Source of the DNA: Lactuca virosa
Taxonomy: Eukaryota > Streptophyta > Magnoliopsida > Asterales > Asteraceae
Reading direction: 5' to 3'
Length of the DNA: 64,000 nt
Assembly: GCA_928212115.1 (NCBI GenBank)
Contig: CAKMRJ010001112.1
Coordinates: 405,371,537-405,435,536, forward strand
Of the stretch, positions 1 through 9,667 are shown one piece after another. A model generated the notes under the pieces. It was not told where the DNA came from. It saw only the letters and a program-made list of their open reading frames with translations, and ran no database searches. Numbering within the stretch: the stretch's first letter is position 1; each line of letters opens with the position of its first letter. Position numbers and translations under genes: made by a program.

Positions 1-70
1 TCTTTCTGTTAAATTCACCCATTAATTCTCAAATTTTCTGAAGTTTTTCTGAAAATTCATCCGTTCATCC

Positions 71-631
71 ATGACGAATTTTAACATGAACATGATGACT
101 TCGTATTCTCATCTCCTTGGATCGTCTACGAAGATTCCAATGCTGATTCCAGAGTATTACGATCTGTGGATTGATCGGATGGAGGATTACTTGAATGGCA
201 TAGATGAAGATCTATGGAAATGCATTACAAATGATGTAATCCCACCTTCTTCTGTTGAAAGCATGGGTACTTCTTCATCAACTCCAAGTGTAATTGAACA
301 AAATGATAGGTTGCAGAATTATAACAAGAGATGCATGAGAGAGCTTCGCGGTGCTCTTCCTCCTATGGTGTATAATCATGTTCGCACTTGCAAAACCTCA
401 AAAGTACTCTGGAATACGTTGAAGGAAAAGTACCAGGGGAGTGAGAAGACTAAAATCAGCTCTGTCAAACAATGTTTGATTGAATTAAGAGAATTCAAAC
501 AGAAAGATGGAGAAACGATTGAAATGTATTACGATTGTCTGAACGAGCTTATGTATAAGTGCACAAGGTATGGAATCAAAAGGACTAACATGGAATACAA
601 CATTACTTTTGTTATGGGTCTCCGTAAATAA
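71..631 (+). pseudogene. gag: Sire-A gag, N-terminal part
   Basis: This frame of 186 codons opens at an ATG 10 bases after an A/T-rich leader. It has the copia Gag look: an early W-x-D-R-M-E-D-Y-L segment (about residues 33-40), then the SKVLWNTLKEKYQGSEKTK-type region (about 110-127), then helices ending in NITFVMGLRK. This corresponds to the UBN2/DUF4219-type capsid domain of plant copia elements. The product would form the particle that packages element RNA in the cytoplasm. It stops at TAA 629-631, and the same protein family continues in another frame from 647, so a small frameshift separates the two parts. Domain assignment is from family knowledge; the stop and frame change are seen directly. 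Confidence 0.82.
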
Positions 632-646
632 TGGAGGAGCGTTAGT

Positions 647-1144
647 TTGATGATAAAGACACACCATGGCTTCGATTTTTCTACCTTGAATGATGTTTAC
701 AATCAGCTGAAAACTCATGAAACTGAAGTGAATGAAATGGCAGAAGAGTCAAGGATCAGTCTGGGTGGTCCATTAGCTCTAGTTTCGAAGGTCAGTGGTA
801 GAGAAAGTGAGAAGGAAGTTGCTGAGAACGAAGGTTCTGATGAAGAAGGTCTTATTGTCAACTCGGATGATGAAGCTGTTGCATTTTACTCCAACAACAA
901 GGTGAAGAAGTTCTACAAGAAACCATTTAATGCGAAGATGAATTCTGGAGAAACAAAGGGAAGTTATTCTGGAAAAGTAAGTGAGGAGAAGAGGTTTGAG
1001 AAGAAAGAGGTAAAGGCTGAGGATTCGAAACAAGAGAAGAAGATGAAGGGTGATTCAGGGATAGATTGTCATTACTGTCATGGAGAAAACCATATGGCTA
1101 ATGACTGTATGCCTCAGAAAGGAAAGAGAAGAAGAATAAAGTGA
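647..1144 (+). pseudogene. gag: Sire-A gag, middle part with zinc knuckle
   Basis: This continues the capsid region after the break at about 631. The first third is helical and acidic (E/D rich), followed by a basic K/E segment. A single CCHC zinc knuckle, C-H-Y-C-x4-H-x4-C (CHYCHGENHMANDC), lies near residues 143-156. It is the nucleic-acid-binding motif that selects element RNA. A very basic tail (KGKRRR) follows before TGA/TAA. One knuckle is usual for copia. The next segment overlaps by four bases in another frame, so a second frameshift sits at about 1141. Confidence 0.82.
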
Positions 1145-1497
1145 AGGATGAGGCTTATTACTCTGAGAAGCTGGAGGAACTCAAGAAAAAGACGAAAAAT
1201 CTTTCACTTGTGGCTAGAGGAGAAGATGAAGGTGAGGGAAAATATCAGATATGGTCATCGGGGTCTCATGACGAAGAAATGAGGAATCCCACCCATGGGG
1301 CCATGTATGTAAGGTATGAGGATGTCGAAGAAGAAAATGTGACATGCAGATGCTTTGTTTCGAAGTCTGGAGATAATGCACCAATGACTGCAAAGGTACG
1401 TTCTTTACTTTAATCTTTTAGCATTCTTTCATCTGCATATGATTCTGTATTAATTGATTTTGATGCTTCTGTTACTTGTGTGAATAATCTTGTTATT
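1141..1497 (+). pseudogene. gag: Sire-A gag, post-knuckle linker, broken by Gypsy-3
   Basis: Ninety codons (1141-1413) continue Gag after the knuckle: a K/E-rich helix, the acidic segment WSSGSHDEEMRNPTHGAMYV, then a Cys-rich FVSKSGDN stretch. Bases 1414-1497 keep the same composition and end in the TTATT target duplication where Gypsy-3 begins. The reading resumes at 12668 beyond Gypsy-3, so this is one locus split by 11.2 kb. It is assigned to Gag by position and continuity; no separate function is visible. Confidence 0.75.
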
Positions 1498-4481
1498 TGT
1501 CACACCCCTAAACCAAGGATGGCGGAAACGTCCGGGGGAGGCGGACTTCATGTATAGTATCATAACAACGAGTATAATCATGACCAAAGCAAATACAACA
1601 TCATAAGATAATATGAAAAGAAAAGTTTACACCAGTATGAGTTTACATATTCCAAAAATCAATTACACTATGATGACAAAATAAACTGTTTGACGCCTTA
1701 GCATCCCATCCTCAAAAGCTGCGGTTTACCTGTTTTACTGATTTCCTGAGAATACAAGTAGTTTTGAAAAAGTGTCAACAATTAAGTTGGTGAGTTCATA
1801 AGCTTTTGGATGTAGAGTTTTAAAGCCTTTGTTTGTAATTGTAATGTATGCTTCAGAAAATCCAATGTTTTCGTTATAAAATGTTTGTAGCCTTAAATCC
1901 CAAGACTGAATGTATGTGTGTTTTGTACTTGTAACGTGTTTGTAATTGTAATGTATACCCAAGAAAATCCAATATTTTTCCTTATAAAAAGTTATGTAGT
2001 CTTAAATCCCAAGACTGAGAGTATGCAGTTTTAGATAGATAAAACCCCTTTTGTGAGTAGCATTTTCCTGTAAACTTGAAATGTTGTTAACTCCTTATGT
2101 GAGTCGTTATAACCATACTATAACCAGAATGAACCTGCTACAAACAACGTTTTTCAGACGTCAAGATCCTATGACACTTGTCCCCCTAGACCTGCAGGTC
2201 CGGCTGTAGCTACAGCAAGGTGTGGGGTGTCAATCCATATAGATCTATACACAATTATCACGCTCTCCCTACAAGAGACTCTATAACTTGCATGAATTTT
2301 TAACCCGTACTCTAAGAGTACAATTGAAGAATTGTCTCACAACTTACGTTAACGAGTTTACGTATAGTTTGAATGTAAAACCTTTTCCGTGGTGGAAGTG
2401 AAATCTCCCTTTGTGTAATAAATTCGTGATGTGAAATCCATAAACTATTCCTATTATAGTTTATCACGTAGTATATGACAAACCCGTTTGTATTGAGTGT
2501 AAAACCTTTTTCTGTGTGAGTAGTATGTTTAGCAAAGCATAACCATAATTCTTATGTTTCACCTTGTATATTTGTAATGATAAACGACTCTTACAATTCA
2601 GTGAGTAATTCTTCTGTTATTAAATGTAACTTAACAGAAAACATATGTAAAATGAATCATCAAAGATAAACACTTTGCTCAACATGTTACAAAGTGTTAT
2701 GAAAGTTGTAAGCTGTTAACTAGTTTTTAACCTTTCTGCACCGTTTTAGAAAAATCATAGAAAAATCATACAAAGTTTAAAACTGATTCTGTAATCTCTG
2801 AGAGTTTAGAAAATGTGTGTAGTTTATTCATAATTTTTATTATGATTTTTAGAGGTCTCTAACTTGTGTGAAATTGTTCATATTCACAGATTGGTCCGAA
2901 TTCGTTTTTGAAATGATAGGTAGTTTTGTAAAAATCACCATAAGTTGTAGAAAAATCGTATAGAGATGTGCAAGTAGTCATTAGAAAGGTATAAACCTGA
3001 ACTAATTGCATATTAAACACTTTTGAAAGACATTAAGTATAAGATGGTCAAAACAGTCCATGAATAGGACTCAACTTTTCTGATGTAAGCTGTTGTATGA
3101 ATTTAGTTAATTTTTTGGTGTATTAACTTGTATTCTCCCCCCTAAAACTTGAAGAAAACATGAAAATGTAGGGGTATGAACTCACCTTGAGTGATTTACT
3201 GAGATGAATGTGGAAGAAGAGAGGTTTCCAAGTCAAGAACACTTGGGAGGTGCTTGAAGATTTGAAGATCTATGAACAAATATGTCGATATTTGTGTAAG
3301 AATTCTATGATTTTGGTAAAGTTGTGTAGAATTTTTATGTGTAGGAAGGAAAACTTACCAGCAACAGGGGAAGGACTTGGGCTTCCTGGAGGAACTCGAG
3401 TTTCTAGAGAGAATATAAGAGGGAGTCAAAGGGTGTCTTGGGAGGAGGAGAGTGGGGTTTTATAGATGGAAGAGTGAGGGATTAGAGAGTGAGCTGATGG
3501 AGGAGATTTTATGGAGGTATGGGAAGATCTCGAATTAACTAGAGCAAGGTGGGAATAGTGACATGGAGTGGTCATGGAGTGGGTAGGTGGTTGGTGTCAT
3601 AGATTCTTGGCAAAGTCAACACTCCAAAGCCATATATTGTACAAGATATTGTCCAAAGATATATTTTTCCCTCAAAGATATATTAAATTATGGGTCTATG
3701 GAGTTTAATAATATATATTATATGGGTTTGGGTGAAAACCCCCGTCAAAATCATGAAAAACGGGCTTAAACGCGAAGTACTCGAAAACCGGACAAAGGAG
3801 GCGAACCTGCGGAGGTTCGGTTCTTAGTGTTGAGGATCGAAAGTGGGTTCGGTTCCTAGGAGCATGCGAAGGCAAGATAGGTGAAGCGAAAGTGACTTCG
3901 GCCCGAAGGTCCGATCCGGACCGAAAACGAGTAGGAGCGAAGGTGCTTGGAAGCGAAATGAACCGAAAGCGAAATGAACCGAAGGCTCGGTTCATTTCGG
4001 TTCTAAAGAGGTTTCGGTCCTGAGGCTGGTTTCGGTTCCTAAGAGGGGTTCGGTCCTTTTAATTCGGTTTTTCCATTAATCTTCCTGTTTCGAGTGGTTT
4101 TCGACTAAATTAAGGGTCGGGATGTCCCGAGTGATTATAAAGAGTTGAAAGAGATTTTGAGAGTGATTTTGTTTGTGACCTTTGCAAGTGTTTAACTTCG
4201 AAATGAAAGGTTTGTAAACCCCTTTTTGCCTTGTTATGAGTGTTATACGCTCCCGTAAGGTAAGTGTTAATGTTTTATCGAGTAGTTCCATCACTTACCC
4301 TGATTAGGGTTTAGATTTTCTGAACACGTGAAAACTCTAAGTGATACTTTGCATTAGGATGGTGTGTTGTACAATAGTAAACATAATGTAAACCCTAATA
4401 TACAAGGGTAAATTGGGTTGGCCGGTTTGACTTGTTGACTTTCTTTGACTTTGACTTGACCAGAAAGTGATGGTTGTCACA
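1498..4481 (-). repeat. Gypsy-3 3' LTR
   Basis: This 2,984-bp LTR is the downstream one on the - strand. Sense-strand landmarks are a start at 4481 (TGTGACAACC), a region of repeated GAACCGA/TCGGTTC inverted motifs (about 3770-4060), and a TATA box CTATAAAA (3458-3465). A splice-donor match AAG|GTGAGT has its intron starting at 3185. An acceptor TATTCTCAG|G ends at 1746. The end TGTGACA is at 1498. The repeat near 4000 contains a perfect 12-bp inverted repeat of GAAATGAACCGA. It aligns with 9668-12667 throughout. Confidence 0.9.
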
Positions 4482-4500
4482 TCATCCCCCCATTAGAAGG
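4482..4500 (-). other. Gypsy-3 polypurine tract
   Basis: On the - strand a GGGGGGATGA purine run sits immediately 5' of the 3' LTR. It is the expected primer for plus-strand DNA synthesis. The same tract, preceded by the same TTTCGGGACGAAATT-type segment, abuts the 3' LTR of Gypsy-4 at 61955-61974. This supports both orientation and kinship. Confidence 0.85.
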
Positions 4501-4535
4501 AATTTCGTCCCGAAATTAGCACTTTGACCGGGACT

Positions 4536-5030
4536 TCAAGAGTTGGGGAAAAGATGTGGGTATTTTTGTTTCATTTGGTTTTCGCGTTTCCGGGTGAACT
4601 CGGGTCCTTGTTTAACGTTCCAACGGACCTTCACACTAGGGATGCGACTTTGTTTTGTTCTTTTGATCTCTCGATCCACGATTTCTACCGGTTCTTCCAC
4701 GAAGTGGAGACTCTCGTTGATTTCAATCTCGACAAGAGGAATGACAAGAGTCTCGTCGGACAAGCACTTCTTTAAGTAAAACACGTGGAAGGTCGGATGT
4801 ACATTATTAAGCTCTCGTGGTAGTCGAAGTTTGTATGTCACTGGGCCAATCCTGGCAAGGATTTCGAATGGGCCGATGTACCTTGGATTTAGTTCCCCAC
4901 ATTTACCGAAACGTATCATTCCTTTTAATGGTGAGACCTTTAGTGGAACTCGGTCACCAGCCCATGATTCTGAGGGTTTGCATCGCTTATCTGTGCAGCT
5001 CTTTTGTCGCTCTTGAGATGCTTTCAACAT
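4536..5030 (-). pseudogene. pol: Gypsy-3 integrase C-terminal domain remnant
   Basis: This 164-codon remnant carries the typical end of a Ty3/gypsy integrase: SPLKGMIRFGK, NPRYIGPFEIL, a G-P-V-x-Y-x-L segment and HPTFHVFYLKKC. A degraded chromodomain-like tail follows (VRWNVKQGPEFTRKRENQMKQKYPHLF). The C-terminal domain holds DNA during integration, and the tail normally steers target choice by binding chromatin. It ends 54 bases before the purine tract, as expected for the end of pol. No start of its own is expected, because it was part of a polyprotein. Confidence 0.85.
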
Positions 5031-5268
5031 TTCTCGGATTTGTACGATCTTTTCTGTAGTTTTCTTATGATTTCAGGACCAATGAGGGTGCTGTTAGGGA
5101 CTCACCCTTTTGCTAGTTGTGTATCTCCCCTTTCCGCCCAGTGCAATGGTGATCTGCACTTGCGGCTATAAAGAGCTTCGAATGGCGCGACCTTGATGCT
5201 TAGTATGATAGCTGTTGTTGTACGAGAATTCAGTGAGTGGTATGTGGGTATCCCACGCTTTACCGAAG

Positions 5269-5643
5269 TCAATCACACAAGCTCTTAGCATATCTTCCAA
5301 GGTTTGAACAGTTCCTTTTGCTCTGCCTGTCGGTTTGTAGGTGGTAGGTCGTACTCATATCCGACCTAGTTCCCAGAGACTTTTGGAGTGATTGCCAAAT
5401 TTGCGAAATGAATCTACTGTCTCTATCGGAGGTAATGGACATTGACACATCATGCAGTCGTACAATCTCTTTGATGTACGTTCTAGTCAATTTCTCCATC
5501 TTGTCGGTTTCTTTGATTGGTAGGAAGTGCGTGGTAACTTGGTTATGAAATCCATGGTTATCCGCTTCCACTTCCTTTCGGGTATCACTGGTTGTTGTAG
5601 GAAACTCGAAGGCTTCTGTGATTCTACCCTGACCTTGGCACAA
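5269..5643 (-). pseudogene. pol: Gypsy-3 integrase catalytic core remnant
   Basis: Readable core motifs are SMSITSDRDSRFISQIWQSLQKS, holding the second catalytic Asp, and STTYHLQTDRQSKRN. The latter matches the third-acid segment (family H-P-Q-T-D-G-Q-S-E-R) with the catalytic Glu position damaged. Upstream residues resemble the first-Asp region in a shifted frame. It lies between the C-terminal domain (4536-5030) and the RNase H remnant, in correct pol order. It is not functional: reading frames are interrupted on both sides and a key acid is lost. Confidence 0.75.
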
Positions 5644-5719
5644 GTCAGATACTCGTCACATATGTAGCGAGGTCAGCTTTCCTATTCGGCCACCGATATC
5701 GCTTTTTGAGGTCCAGATT

Positions 5720-6250
5720 TCATCTTGTATGAGCCTGGATGAATGGAGTAACGAGTTTTTTGTGCTTCGTTTGTAACGACGCCTCTGAATCCACTAACTT
5801 CGGTGTCCAGATCCGGTTAATGGGATAACGTGTCCTGCCGCTCTTTATTTCTAGGTTCCTATGATCATGAAGATTGTACGCTTCGGGTTGTAGATATAGT
5901 GCCTCCAGATCTCTAGGGCGAATACTACTGCTCCTAGTTCGAGGTGATGCATGACCTAGCCGACCCCGTACGTCCTTAGCCGTCTTGAGGCATAAGTAAT
6001 GACTTCTCCTCAGAGTGCTGCATGGGGCCTGCTTTAGTGATTCTCGTTTGTCGATTAGTTCGGTAGGGAACATATGGGTTGGGTTTACGCGACTAGACTC
6101 ATTCGAATGGTAAAACGTCCACTCGCACTCCTGGGTAGCCTTGTCCCGAAGTTCATGGTAGGACTCGTACCTGGTCCATCTATCATTAACTCGCGCATAT
6201 AGGTCGTATGTAATTAAGGTTGGTAAGACAGTCGGATGACAAGTCCACAA
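5720..6250 (-). pseudogene. pol: Gypsy-3 degenerate RNase H region
   Basis: The longest frame is not itself a clear protein. In a shifted frame around 5870-5990 the sense strand reads the RNase H hallmark ELGAVVFALEIWRHYIY, so this is the C-terminal RNase H part of pol with several frameshifts. RT proper (F-I-D-D motif) was not found anywhere in this element. The inverted-repeat unit E (6179-6349) overlaps its upstream end, where RT should be. Assignment is by the single conserved stretch plus position. Confidence 0.6.
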
Positions 6251-6349
6251 CTAGACACGGAACAGGAAATAGGGCGGAAGCACACATCCAATGTCCGTAG
6301 AATCTTAATTATATATTGTACTCGCGTATACACTTAGTAGTGATAGGCT
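6179..6349 (-). repeat. Inverted-repeat unit E (conserved-apex hairpin), Gypsy-3
   Basis: This is an imperfect foldback of about 170 bp. Its outer ends begin TCTATCATTAAC, its arms pair over much of their length, and the apex (- strand) reads TTCCTGTTCCGTGTCTAGTTGTGG. That apex is the most diverged of the six copies. Its left arm and apex almost match unit C of Gypsy-4 (GATGTGTGCTTCCGCCCTA), so E and C look like the same ancestral copy. It lies where RT would be expected. Confidence 0.75.
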
Positions 6350-6995
6350 AACCGTATTCATCCCAAGCCTCCGCGCTTGATCTTGACCTGCTATACGAGT
6401 GATATTCTCGAAGGGTTTACTAGGAATACTTTGAAAAGGTTTCGGAAGGTATAATGCTCCTCCAGTGAGTGCTTCGGGGTTTCGCAACGAGGGATGACCC
6501 GGAGGTCCGTGTCGGATTTGTGTTTATGAGAGCGGGTTTCGATATTTAGTGGGTTAGGTGAAGGGTCTTTTCGTAGCACATTCAATTGGGAAGGTAAGGA
6601 TTAAACCAATCCAAACCAAATGACGACAACAGATCTTTTTAGTAAAACATGTGTTAAGTTGTATTCGTACGAAATATTCATTAGGGAGATAGAGCATCAT
6701 GTGTTTCTTGTTAGTATGTTCTGTATTGGTCGGTGTTATTATTACTGCTGATGATTCGCATTGCTGCTATTAATACTGATAGTAAGAGTGTTTTGTTAAC
6801 TAGCGATGATACTTCATATTATGATCCCTAACAGGTTTCTCTATGATCGCTCGATGTATATAAGTGTTTTGATTCGATTGAACGAGAGTGTATTTTAACT
6901 GCTTTTTGAAAGACGAAAATCTTTGCAAACATACCACATACATTACAAACATATGATACTTAAACGTTCTTGTTTTTGAAATATCCCCAAAAGTC
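6350..6995. other. Gypsy-3 segment between hairpin E and gag with no recognisable coding
   Basis: About 650 bp where protease and RT should lie. I could read no D-S/T-G, no F-I-D-D and no long frame on -. It is AT-rich with scattered stops. Either the sequence has decayed past recognition, or a deletion removed PR-RT before the element spread; Gypsy-4 lacks them too. Confidence 0.55.
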
Positions 6996-7274
6996 CTAGT
7001 AAGGTTCCTTGTTGCTCCTGCTGGTTCGGTTGTCACACTCCTCCTGTTCCTCCGTCATTCCTCTCAGTTGGATAGTCTCTCTTGAAGTGTCCCATTTACC
7101 GCATATGTGGCATACTGGACTTACACCGCTATTGGTGATTGAAGCGATGAGTTGGGCCTGAGTCCTGCAGAAGCGGGCAGTATGCCCGTTCCTGTTGCAG
7201 TTTTTACAGTGCATTACCCGACAAACCCCCATGTGATGGTAGTTACACTTGTTACACTTTGGGAGAGTTCCCAT
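6996..7274 (-). pseudogene. gag: Gypsy-3 gag zinc-knuckle region
   Basis: Ninety-two codons begin MGTLPKCNKCNYHHMGVC. A clear knuckle follows, CKNCNRNGHTARFC (C-x2-C-x4-H-x4-C), and then a degraded second one starting CHICGKWD. The arrangement CNKC..HH..GVC followed by two knuckles is the same as in Gypsy-4 gag (58529-59119), which confirms homology. These bind element RNA. The frame is offset from the upstream gag piece (7281-7757), so a frameshift lies at about 7277. Confidence 0.85.
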
Positions 7275-7280
7275 ATATCG

Positions 7281-7664
7281 TCAGACCGGTGTTTGAGTGA
7301 CCGACGTTGTGGCTAATGTCGAGGCATGTGTCGTGACTGCTGTTGTAATTGTAGGGGCAGCCACAGATTGTTGTCTTTTAGTGCGTTTTTGAGATAGGTT
7401 GCGCTTCATTTTGTCCCAAAACTTTTGTTTCTCGCTCTTGGGTTTGTGGTTTGAGGCGTCTTCGTTGGTAGACACCCGATGGTGCTCTTGATTGTTACTG
7501 CGGTTAGTATTGCCAACACCGCCTTCGTCTCCGTTGGCATTGTTAGCATTGAGTTGTGCCATGACGGCTGTCACGGCTGCCGTGACCGCAACTTGAAAAG
7601 TAGCAGAGTCTATCTGCAGGATTTGTGCCTTGCTAGTTGGCTGGTTACCTCCTTGTGAAGACAT
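7281..7664 (-). pseudogene. gag: Gypsy-3 gag N-terminal part
   Basis: The likely start is the ATG at 7664 (MSSQGGNQ). The frame can be read upstream to 7757, but that part looks like leader. Residues about 15-45 read QIDSATFQVAVTAAVTAVMA, followed by QLNANNANG. This is an Ala-rich helix shared almost residue for residue with Gypsy-4 gag. The middle is S/N/K-rich. The large capsid domain of normal Ty3/gypsy Gag is missing between this helix and the knuckles, so the product would be an unusually short Gag. AG|AGTTATG just before the ATG forms a splice-acceptor-like site. Confidence 0.82.
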
Positions 7665-7757
7665 AACTCTGTTGCATGGTGAGAAACGATTTCGTGAGTG
7701 GGGATGATTATCCCTAGTTATATCCTTATCATTTATATACACATATATAAATTTCAC

Positions 7758-9032
7758 ACTTTATTGAACTATTCTCGATGTTTCTGCTAACATTCCTGAG
7801 ATGGAGTTATGGTAGTGGGTAGAAGTAGGTTTTGTACGACTGTTAGGGTTTACCCATCCTAGGATTATATTTTCCCAAACACACTTAGCTGAGGAGTTCT
7901 GATGGGATCCGGTGCATTAGTGCCGGTATGATCGCACACTATAGTTCCACGGAAAAAGGCACCTTTCAACCATGATGATTAAAAAGGCGAGATGGTAATG
8001 AGTCTTTAATAAGGACTTATATGTCGTGAGTTATCTAACTAAGTTTATCTTAGTTCTAAGCGTATCGTGTTCCGATTTTTATGGTGTTCTGAAAACAATT
8101 CATAATGAGAGTTTATATATACTAAACTTATGAATTTTTAGTAGTACTGTTCCCAATGAAATAATACGCATGCCCACTTCATTAGTATGATTCTAGTATA
8201 TTTAGTTTTTAGAGAAAATTTTGTGCCTGATGCAGGTCTACACCACATCATTGCAAGGAAAAGTTCGGACCGCAAATACATCCCTCGACTAGTGAAATCA
8301 CTAAATCGCAGGGTCAAACCTACACATGGAGGAGAGTACCATCAACACATACTCATAACCCAATTTACAAGGTCTTGTGAGTAATATGAACTCTACTCAT
8401 GACGATCCGTCCCTTGTGGTGCTTGAAACGAAGTCGATGCGTCCTGTAGTTCTGCCAACCTACGCTCGGCTGCGACCACTCTCTCTTCGAGTGTCGAGTG
8501 TCTATCCTGAAACTCCTTTGCCTTTGCCCGAGCGGTGATAAGGTCCTTAATGAGTTGGTCTCTGAAATAACACTCTCCTTCTAAGTCTCGAGTTTGTGAG
8601 ATGGTAGCGTCTGTAGCACCGTGCAGCTCCCTAACTCGATGTTCGTGATCTGCTGGGTCATCACTGGGAGGGCTCTATCAACCGGTCCCCCATGGTTGAG
8701 GTCATTGCAACCTCGTTGGTCTCCAAATGGCGATCGCTGTCGCTGATGGTGACTCCACCCCTCGATCAATATTGCCCAACGGGGCACAGGTCCGATGTAG
8801 TCGAAACGGTTTGCGAGAACCCTGGCTATGTACGAAGAGTTGATGACCTCTGGCTCCACTTCCGACTCTTTTCCTGATTATCCACTATCTCTCCGGGTTC
8901 GTAAAGTAGGTGTCTCCTGGTAAGTAGAATCTTGCTATGATGTCCGTGCGAGAATTGGGGTGGGGTAAGAGTAGAGACATTATATAGTCGTCTCCCAGAA
9001 ATACTTATAGGGGTTTGGTCCTCCTTAGTTAC
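7758..9032. other. Gypsy-3 5' leader, inner part
   Basis: About 1.3 kb of untranslated leader between gag and inverted-repeat unit F. No coding is supported on either strand. A small palindromic segment around 8110-8135 (GTTTATATATACTAAAC) is visible. The tiny open frames here do not match any element protein I can place. Confidence 0.55.
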
Positions 9033-9217
9033 TTCTATAATGACATGGTGCATACCAGTTACATATAACAAAAGATATGATAGACCTTCGAATAAGTGAT
9101 CATACTCCAAAACCACAACCAAACAAGGAACATGAAGTAAAGCAATGATCACAGATTCTAAGTCTATGATATCTAAGTTATATATAACCTTAGCGTATTC
9201 ACTTAGTGATTATAGAT
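9033..9217 (-). repeat. Inverted-repeat unit F (conserved-apex hairpin), Gypsy-3 leader
   Basis: This foldback of about 185 bp has arms that pair strongly: GTTACATATAAC against GTTATATATAAC, GATATGATAGAC against GATATCATAGAC, and TGATCAT on both sides. On the - strand the apex reads CATGTTCCTTGTTTGGTTGTGG. It lies about 450-630 nt from the primer-binding site. Unit A of Gypsy-4 holds the equivalent leader position (540-720 nt), so A and F are probably positional orthologues. Confidence 0.85.
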
Positions 9218-9379
9218 CTACTAGCAAGAATCTGTTTAGTTTTCACATAAGTTATAGTACCACAAAATACTCCTATAGTATTTAAATGTTGTGTTGGGTC
9301 TTAACGATTTTCTTGTATGGGAAGTTTTTAGGCTTGTTGCTCACTACGACCATTCCCCGGCATATGTTAGTCACACCTT

Positions 9380-9412
9380 GGATAAATATAGCTGATCAGG
9401 CTATATTCATCC
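9380..9412 (-). promoter_or_regulatory. Dimerisation-site-like hairpin with TGATCA loop, Gypsy-3 leader
   Basis: The stem GGATAAATATAGC pairs with GCTATATTCATCC (12 of 13 positions). It closes a 7-base loop containing the 6-base palindrome TGATCA (9393-9398). It lies about 250 nt downstream of the primer-binding site. Gypsy-4 has the same hairpin with paired stem changes at 57143-57175. The shape, a stable stem presenting a self-complementary loop in the leader, matches what retroviruses use to pair two genomic RNAs. That function is inferred. Confidence 0.65.
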
Positions 9413-9652
9413 CAAGTCTGATTACATATCCCAAGGTCTACTCATAGTGTCAAACTCCTCATTTTACTTTTGTATCGACCTAGATATGACACTATACTCC
9501 ATGTGTGCATGTACTCATACTTTTTAACAAGAAACTATTTCATTTCTAAAAGTATAGTTATTTGAAAATGTTAAATCAGAGACTTTAGTCCCAATGCATT
9601 TATAGTTTGTATATCTTATGTGGTTCGATATACTTAGTTCACTATAAACAAT

Positions 9653-9667
9653 GCTCTGATACCAATC
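9653..9667 (-). other. Gypsy-3 primer-binding site (initiator tRNA-Met type)
   Basis: On the - strand TTGGTATCAGAGC follows directly after the 5' LTR end (...GTGTGACA). It matches the 3' end complement of plant initiator tRNA-Met (TGGTATCAGAGC), the usual minus-strand primer. Confidence 0.9.

Noticed and set aside
4524..5059. Open frames on + across 4524-5059
   Set aside because: Opposite strand of the Gypsy-3 integrase remnant; no domain on +.
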